This document shows positions 5,621-9,857 of a stretch of DNA of 9,857 nt, in pieces (position 1 is the stretch's first letter; every line of letters begins with the position of its first letter). Source of the DNA: Lentimicrobiaceae bacterium (lineage in GTDB: Bacteria; Bacteroidota; Bacteroidia; Bacteroidales; SKPS01); NCBI GenBank assembly GCA_007119395.1, contig SKPS01000227.1, positions 1 to 9,857 of the forward strand. The letters are read 5' to 3'. The notes under the pieces were generated by a model. The model saw only the letters and a list, made by a program, of their open reading frames with translations, was not told the DNA's origin and did no database searches. A program made the translations under genes and the position numbers.

Positions 5621-6448
5621 TCAGATGATTTCCAGTTTCTCTTCATCGATCCAGCCAATATGGCCATCCGCTGATTTTACTTCAAGCCATCCCTCTTCAT
5701 GGTTGATAATGCGCACCTTGGTGCCTGCATGGTAATGCCCCAGGGTATTACTCTGTTTGCCTGGTCCGCTTTTAATGGTAGCTGTATCCGCAAGGATGAT
5801 CGCCTCACTCTTTCCGAAAATGTTATGATGACTTTGAAAGCTGAGCGCCATGATGAGTAATGAAAGGGAGAGGGAAAGGATGGCCAGTCTGAATGTGTTG
5901 ACCCGTGTTCTGGATGCATTGGATGTAAGGAATCTTGCCACCAGGAATAGCCCACACAGAAACAGTGCAAGGTGTATTGCAAGCCATGCCACGGGTGGAA
6001 GCAATGAGGCGGTGAGTTTCCATCCATATAACAGAAGGAATGGCTTTTCGTGTTGGATATCGTCTCTGATAAAAGTATTGGCCAGTTGGAGGTTAAAGAG
6101 AATTCCCTGATCGCCGGGTCTGAGCTTGAGTGCCCGTTCATAGTTGAGTATAGCCTTTGCGATCTTTTGTTGCCTGAAGTAGCTGTTTCCCAGGTTGTAG
6201 TAGATATCTGCAGACAGCACACCACGATCGATCAGATGTTGGTAGATCTCCTGTGCGGTCTCAAAATCGCCGTCGAGGTAAGCCTGGTGTGCTGTCTTGA
6301 ACAAAGCGTTTTCGCTTTCGTTACTTGGGTTGTCGGCTTGCACATACGGTTGGAATAGCATGAACAGCACAATAAACAAGAAGGTATGCCTGATCGCTGT
6401 AGCGCGGAATTTTTCCGGCAGTTGGATATTATGACTTTCTGTTCTCAT
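5621..6448 (-). CDS. batE: BatE: TPR protein with C-terminal SH3-like domain
   Basis: The last gene of the Bat operon, whose product acts at the envelope; the molecular role is not established. 275 residues: a signal or anchor segment at about 20-38 (TFLFIVLFMLFQPYVQA), two TPR-like repeats (about 46-78 and 80-113, with ADIYYNLGNSYFRQQKIAKAI), two membrane segments (about 148-172 and 186-204), then a bacterial SH3-like domain (about 215-275, with IKSGPGKQSNTLGHYHAGTK and GWLEVKSADGHIGWI). SH3-like domains of this kind often bind peptidoglycan or peptides. I chose the ATG at 6448, one base after the batD stop (TGA-T-ATG), rather than the in-frame ATG at 6559, because the extra 37 residues only mirror the batD 3' end and push the signal segment inwards. 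No clear terminator follows. Confidence 0.9.
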   Translation of the reverse strand: MRTESHNIQLPEKFRATAIRHTFLFIVLFMLFQPYVQADNPSNESENALFKTAHQAYLDGDFETAQEIYQHLIDRGVLSADIYYNLGNSYFRQQKIAKAILNYERALKLRPGDQGILFNLQLANTFIRDDIQHEKPFLLLYGWKLTASLLPPVAWLAIHLALFLCGLFLVARFLTSNASRTRVNTFRLAILSLSLSLLIMALSFQSHHNIFGKSEAIILADTATIKSGPGKQSNTLGHYHAGTKVRIINHEEGWLEVKSADGHIGWIDEEKLEII

Positions 6449-6449
6449 A

Positions 6450-8393
6450 TCAGAATTGTTTAAAGGCCACGAGTTGATCAATGCACTCTGAAGCCTGATC
6501 GGGTTGCAGTTCCAGAGTAGTGTCAGTAGGTTGAACAGGGGCGTACCGGTAAAACTCAAAATGCTCGATCGTCTCTATATACCTATGGATGGTGTCAACC
6601 GGTACTTGTTTTTTTGTCAGTTCATGTTTCAGGCGGTTTCTGTTCAGTTCTGATGTGTTCAGGTTAAGCTTGTCCGCAACGAAGCCCCAAAGCGCTTCAA
6701 GCAGGAGGTCGTGCATCTGCTCTGCGTTGCCCAATGCGGCAGCATGTTGTGCCTCTTTGATTCTTTGTCTGGCGTTTTGTTCTGCCCTGGCAGCCCTGAT
6801 CAGGTGTTTGTCAGCAAACATTTTCAGTCGTTTTCTGAATCTGATCAGCCATATTGTAAGGAGTAGGATTGGTGCAATGATCAGGGCGAGGTGCCCCCAT
6901 GACCCCGGTGTGATCCAGGTGATCCATGGGCGTCGAAAATTGGTTCGGATGTGTCTGATATCGGTTCCGTAATACTGCACATCTTCACGGCCTATGTTGG
7001 CAGTTCTCAACGACTTGGATACAGGTGCCCCGACATGCAGTTCGAGCTCCTGTGTGGTTATGGTATGGTATTGCGCCGTTAAAGGGTCGAAGTAGCTAAA
7101 TTCCACGGCTGGCAGGTAGAACAATCCGGTATCCCTAGGCATCACCAGATGCTTCCAAGTTCTGGTGCCGGTCATTCCGGCGGATGTTGACTGAATAGAT
7201 CCACCTGATTCAGGATCAAACAGTTCTAAGCCGCCAGGCATTTGCAGCGTTGGGGCGTCCAACAACTTAAGGTTCCCTGTTCCACTGATCTGAAGAGTAA
7301 GCTCCACCGGCTCTCCTAAGGGGGTGGTGCTTAGCGATACATCAGTGGCAAACACCAATTGCCCTACACCGCCTGTAAAAGATGATGGTTGTTGTTGTTG
7401 GGGAAGGTCTTGCACATTGATCACCAGCCGGCTGCTTTGGATTTCATGGTCGAGCAGTTCTCTGACCCTTTGCTGCACGATGGTTCCAAAGATATTGCGG
7501 TTAACGGTTCTTTCGGTAAAGCGCTGAATTTTAATTGAGGAGGGTTCGATCGTGATGGTTCCGGCTCGTTGGGGTATCAGCAGTGTTCTGCTGATCACGA
7601 TGGTATTGTATAGGGTGCCTTGGTGACGCTCTTGTTTCACTTCGTAGGTTCCCATTTCGATGTTCTCTGTCCAGAAACCATGAAACGAGGGGAGTCGCAG
7701 GCGGCTGATATTGTGGATAGCCAATCGGGTGTAGAGTTTTTGTGTAAGCACCACTACTTCACCTTTATAAGGGGTGTTGTTGCTCAAGGTGCTGAGGATG
7801 AAGAGCTCACCTTCTCCTGATGGGGAGGATACCTCTTCGGTGGGTTGTCTTTCAGGCCGTGGTGTTGGCTGTGGTGTTGGTTGTGGTGCTGGCTGTGGTG
7901 CTGGCTGTGGTGTTGGTTCAGGTCTTGCTCTGGGTGTGGCCGGTGTGCGTGCAGCCGGCTGCCGTCGTGGTGGGGGTTCCTGCCTGATGGGTTCTCCTGT
8001 TACCTTGATGGTGACCTGTCTGGCACTGTAGGTGGCATTGCCAACCCGCATCCTCGCCTCCCCCAGCTGGAAGGTGCCCGGCCTGTTTGCCACAAGGGAA
8101 TAGGTGTAAGCACTGCTGGTTTCCTCAACAGTTTGACCCCTTGACATGGTGGTGCGACTGCTCATCGAGAGCCCCGGCCCACTCAAGACTTCAAAACCCC
8201 TGAAATCAGGCCCGATAAACTGATCCACCTTACGGTTTATCTGAAACACCACCTGAAAAGGCTTACCGGTCTCTACCTCCGAGGGAGCATGCACATCGAT
8301 CGAGATTCGCTGTGCCAATAGATGGCCGCTTTGTGAAACCATCACCACCAAAGCAGTGAAGAGCAGTACATATTTCAATGGTTCTTTTGTCAT
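6450..8393 (-). CDS. batD: BatD: large beta-rich membrane protein of the aerotolerance operon
   Basis: 647 residues. A signal peptide (about 1-28, KYVLLFTALVVMVSQSGHLLAQ) leads into BatD-type beta domains facing the periplasm. These begin ISIDVHAPSEVETGKPFQVV and include the recurring GPDFRGFEVLSGPG block (61-74). A Pro/Gln/Arg-rich linker (about 137-186) separates the first domain from the next (about 195-330). A third domain spans about 344-455 (GQLVFATDVSLSTTPLGEPV). One transmembrane helix (about 500-518) is followed by a cytoplasmic helical tail (520-647). The BatD family was linked to oxygen tolerance by work in Bacteroides fragilis, but work in other bacteria suggests a broader envelope role. 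The start at 8393 is 6 bases after the batC stop, with AAAAGG just upstream. The linker's tandem repeat is the unusual element. Confidence 0.93.
   Translation of the reverse strand: MTKEPLKYVLLFTALVVMVSQSGHLLAQRISIDVHAPSEVETGKPFQVVFQINRKVDQFIGPDFRGFEVLSGPGLSMSSRTTMSRGQTVEETSSAYTYSLVANRPGTFQLGEARMRVGNATYSARQVTIKVTGEPIRQEPPPRRQPAARTPATPRARPEPTPQPAPQPAPQPTPQPTPRPERQPTEEVSSPSGEGELFILSTLSNNTPYKGEVVVLTQKLYTRLAIHNISRLRLPSFHGFWTENIEMGTYEVKQERHQGTLYNTIVISRTLLIPQRAGTITIEPSSIKIQRFTERTVNRNIFGTIVQQRVRELLDHEIQSSRLVINVQDLPQQQQPSSFTGGVGQLVFATDVSLSTTPLGEPVELTLQISGTGNLKLLDAPTLQMPGGLELFDPESGGSIQSTSAGMTGTRTWKHLVMPRDTGLFYLPAVEFSYFDPLTAQYHTITTQELELHVGAPVSKSLRTANIGREDVQYYGTDIRHIRTNFRRPWITWITPGSWGHLALIIAPILLLTIWLIRFRKRLKMFADKHLIRAARAEQNARQRIKEAQHAAALGNAEQMHDLLLEALWGFVADKLNLNTSELNRNRLKHELTKKQVPVDTIHRYIETIEHFEFYRYAPVQPTDTTLELQPDQASECIDQLVAFKQF
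7861..7920 (-). repeat. Five tandem 12-bp units encoding a (PxPQ)n linker in BatD
   Basis: On the plus strand five 12-base units follow one another at 7861, 7873, 7885, 7897 and 7909, with the pattern GGTGYTGGYTGT; the last unit ends in TTCA. On the coding strand each gives four residues, alternating Pro with Thr/Ala and Gln (about residues 159-178). The unit length is a multiple of three, so gain or loss of copies would keep the frame. Confidence 0.9.
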
Positions 8394-8399
8394 AACCTT

Positions 8400-9170
8400 T
8401 TACCAGTTTTTAGTGCGTGTTTGCGACATCCGCTTCCGTTCTCTCTGGTGTATCTGTTCTGCCGTACGCATCTCTTTTTCTCTGATCGCATTCAACATCC
8501 TTTCAGCATCTTCCAGACTGATCCGCCCCTCTTCATGCTCCGGAATGTGTTGGTCCCGCTCCTCCTCCCATAATGCCGTTTCAGGGAGTGTTTGCTCATG
8601 CTTGCGCTCGTCCTGTTCGTGCTGTTCCTGTTGATCAGATTCAGTGGGTGGGGTCTCATTTCGGTGCTGAAGCGCCAGGGCCAGGTTGTGTCTGGCATCT
8701 TCATCGGTGGGGTTGTACCTGAGCGCCTCACTGTAGGCTTCTATTCCCAGTTGAAGATACTCTTGGCGTTGATGCTCCATCCCCTCTTCAGGATTGAGAA
8801 ATCTCTTCAACGCAGTGTTGCCGAGGTTGTAGGCAATGGCATTGATCGTTGCCGAGTCGTGTGAGCTGCTCAGGAGGGATAGATAGACCTCCAAGGCCTC
8901 TTCATAACGTTGCTGACGGTACAATGCATTGGCTAAGTTGAACTGCGCCGCGGTGGCATGGTGTCTTTTCTGTGCTGCTTCACGATACTTCTCTTCGGCA
9001 GTTGTGAAATCACCTTCTTCGAAAGCCCTGTTGCCGGATCTCAGCATACTCCGCGAGGTGACCTGCGCATGGGTTGCATGGGTCAATAAGGCCACCAAAA
9101 CCAATATCCACCAGCTACGAACAAGGTGGGCGTTGATTACTTGATGACGATATGCTCTTCTCTCTTTCAT
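8400..9170 (-). CDS. batC: BatC: TPR protein of the aerotolerance operon
   Basis: 256 residues. A long basic n-region (KERRAYRHQ) precedes a hydrophobic signal segment (about 19-36, WWILVLVALLTHATHA), so the protein is exported or anchored. TPR-like repeats cover about 41-70, 73-106 and 112-168 (for example AAQFNLANALYRQQRYEEAL and AIAYNLGNTALKRF). A polar, Gln/Glu/His-rich stretch (172-215) is probably disordered. The end carries the BatC-type block RISLEDAERMLNAIREKE (216-233) and finishes in KNW, which I recall as typical for BatC. It is presumed to scaffold the Bat complex through its TPRs. The ATG at 9170 is 4 bases after the batB stop, and batD starts 6 bases after its own stop, so the genes are one operon. 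Confidence 0.92.
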   Translation of the reverse strand: MKERRAYRHQVINAHLVRSWWILVLVALLTHATHAQVTSRSMLRSGNRAFEEGDFTTAEEKYREAAQKRHHATAAQFNLANALYRQQRYEEALEVYLSLLSSSHDSATINAIAYNLGNTALKRFLNPEEGMEHQRQEYLQLGIEAYSEALRYNPTDEDARHNLALALQHRNETPPTESDQQEQHEQDERKHEQTLPETALWEEERDQHIPEHEEGRISLEDAERMLNAIREKEMRTAEQIHQRERKRMSQTRTKNW

Positions 9171-9174
9171 GGGT

Positions 9175-9857
9175 TCAGGTGATTTTGATCATATCCATAA
9201 TGCGCTTCTTGTTTCTTCTGTAAGGGATCATTCTCTCCAGTGCAAGGAGAAGCAAAGCGCTTCCGGCGAACCAAGCAAACTGGTCATCAGCCTCTTGTTG
9301 CAATATACGGGTACGCTCAGCGACCGGTTGTCTCCGGATCTCAGTTCTGATTTGCTGCATGGCCCTGCGCAGGTTGTCAGACAGAAAGAACTTTCCTCCT
9401 GTGATTTGTGTTATTTCTGAAAGCAGTTCAGGGACAAGTGTGGTGACCACGGTTTGTCCGTGCTGGTCTTTTAAGTACCCCTCCAGCACACCATTTTGGT
9501 ATACAGGGATTGGAGCACCTGCGGGATGACCTATGCCCAGGGTATGGATTGTAATATTTTGTGATGCTGCGATTCTCGTCTCTTCCAGCACGCCGCCTTC
9601 GTGGTCTTCACCATCAGTTACCAGAATGATGGTTCTCCCACCACGCTGTTGTGTGCCATTTCCGAAGGTTCTTACTGCGAGGCTGATCGCATCGGCCATG
9701 GCCGTGCCCTGGTTGGTGATATCACCTGATGTAATGGTGTTCAGCAGCATTAATGTAGCATTTCTGTCTGTTGTTAAGGGCACCTGGATATATGCTTCGC
9801 CTGCAAACACCACGAGTCCAACCTGCTCCCGGTCGAGCTGACGAATCAGCGAGGCAA
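9175..9857 (-). CDS. batB: BatB: von Willebrand A domain membrane protein (5' end cut by window)
   Basis: The visible 226 residues begin ASLIRQLDREQVGLVVFAGE at the window edge and end at the TGA at 9177-9175. They form the second half of a VWA domain: the MIDAS threonine lies in NQGTAMADAI and the MIDAS aspartate in VTDGEDHEGG. The DxSxS part would be upstream, outside the window. A C-terminal hydrophobic helix (WFAGSALLLLALERMI) followed by YRRNKKR anchors the protein with a short cytoplasmic tail. About 100-120 N-terminal residues are probably missing. I call it BatB rather than the similar BatA because it lies directly before batC in the usual order batA-batB-batC-batD-batE. VWA domains bind partner proteins through a metal ion, here presumably other Bat proteins. 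Confidence 0.92.
   Translation of the reverse strand, partial: ASLIRQLDREQVGLVVFAGEAYIQVPLTTDRNATLMLLNTITSGDITNQGTAMADAISLAVRTFGNGTQQRGGRTIILVTDGEDHEGGVLEETRIAASQNITIHTLGIGHPAGAPIPVYQNGVLEGYLKDQHGQTVVTTLVPELLSEITQITGGKFFLSDNLRRAMQQIRTEIRRQPVAERTRILQQEADDQFAWFAGSALLLLALERMIPYRRNKKRIMDMIKIT

Noticed and set aside
5677..6225. 182-residue minus-strand frame inside batE
   Set aside because: Shifted frame of batE with Ser/His/Trp-rich random composition; the batE frame contains clear TPR and SH3-like domains.
6449..6559. N-terminal extension of batE to the ATG at 6559
   Set aside because: It would overlap the 3' end of batD entirely and displace the signal segment; the ATG at 6448, one base after the batD stop, fits the operon spacing.
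7861..7920. Possible CRISPR-like array
   Set aside because: Units are contiguous 12-base repeats without spacers and lie in a coding frame.
7774..8144. Plus-strand frames with Cys-Gly or Trp-Cys repeats opposite batD
   Set aside because: They are the reverse reading of the Pro-Gln tandem repeat and not a metal-binding or CRISPR-like element.
2396..9857. Idea that tpx, rho and the bat genes form one oxidative-stress island
   Set aside because: Tpx is a single-gene unit closed by a terminator, and rho and DUF4293 lie between it and the bat operon; there is no shared operon or operator visible.

Overview
The window looks like a stretch of a Bacteroidales (Bacteroidota) chromosome. Four observations support this: a zinc-free bL33 followed by a DUF4295 protein and ftsY; a Rho factor with a very long low-complexity insertion; a DUF4293 membrane protein divergent from rho; and a Bat (aerotolerance-type) operon in the order batB-batC-batD-batE. 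Several intergenic regions also carry the Bacteroidota -7 promoter element TAnnTTTG. I cannot fix the genus from this sequence alone.

Layout. Positions 1-951 (-) hold ftsY, lacking only its last few codons. Positions 1073-1222 (-) hold a 49-residue DUF4295 protein and 1230-1418 (-) hold rpmG; these two form a short operon with a clear promoter at 1445-1475 and a hairpin plus T-tract terminator (1011-1051) before ftsY. Positions 1527-1982 (-) hold an unrecognised 151-residue helical protein with its own probable terminator. Positions 1983-2395 are a 413-base gap with no convincing gene. Positions 2396-2902 (+) hold the thiol peroxidase tpx. A 15-bp stem at 2927-2962 separates it from the convergent rho (3020-4888, -). 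A 243-base divergent region with a promoter-like box on each strand leads to a DUF4293 protein (5132-5596, +). The rest, 5621-9857, is the 3' part of the bat operon on the minus strand: batE, batD, batC and a 5'-truncated batB, with gaps of only 1, 6 and 4 bases.

How the genes work together. FtsY (membrane targeting of nascent chains), bL33 and Rho are core housekeeping functions. The four Bat proteins are expected to form an envelope assembly: a membrane-anchored von Willebrand A protein (BatB), two TPR proteins (BatC, BatE) and a large beta-rich membrane protein (BatD). Tpx detoxifies peroxides in the cytoplasm or periplasm. Its closeness to the bat operon may be coincidental, since rho and DUF4293 lie between them.

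Novelty. Most of the window is ordinary core genome. The parts most worth a second look are the roughly 190-residue insertion in Rho (charged, with an AT-hook-like motif, a His-rich stretch and 15 consecutive glutamines), the unrecognised 151-residue gene located where rpmB often lies in this phylum, and the tandem 12-bp repeat encoding a Pro-Gln linker in BatD. I found no CRISPR array, insertion sequence, tRNA, rRNA or clear defence or mobile system.
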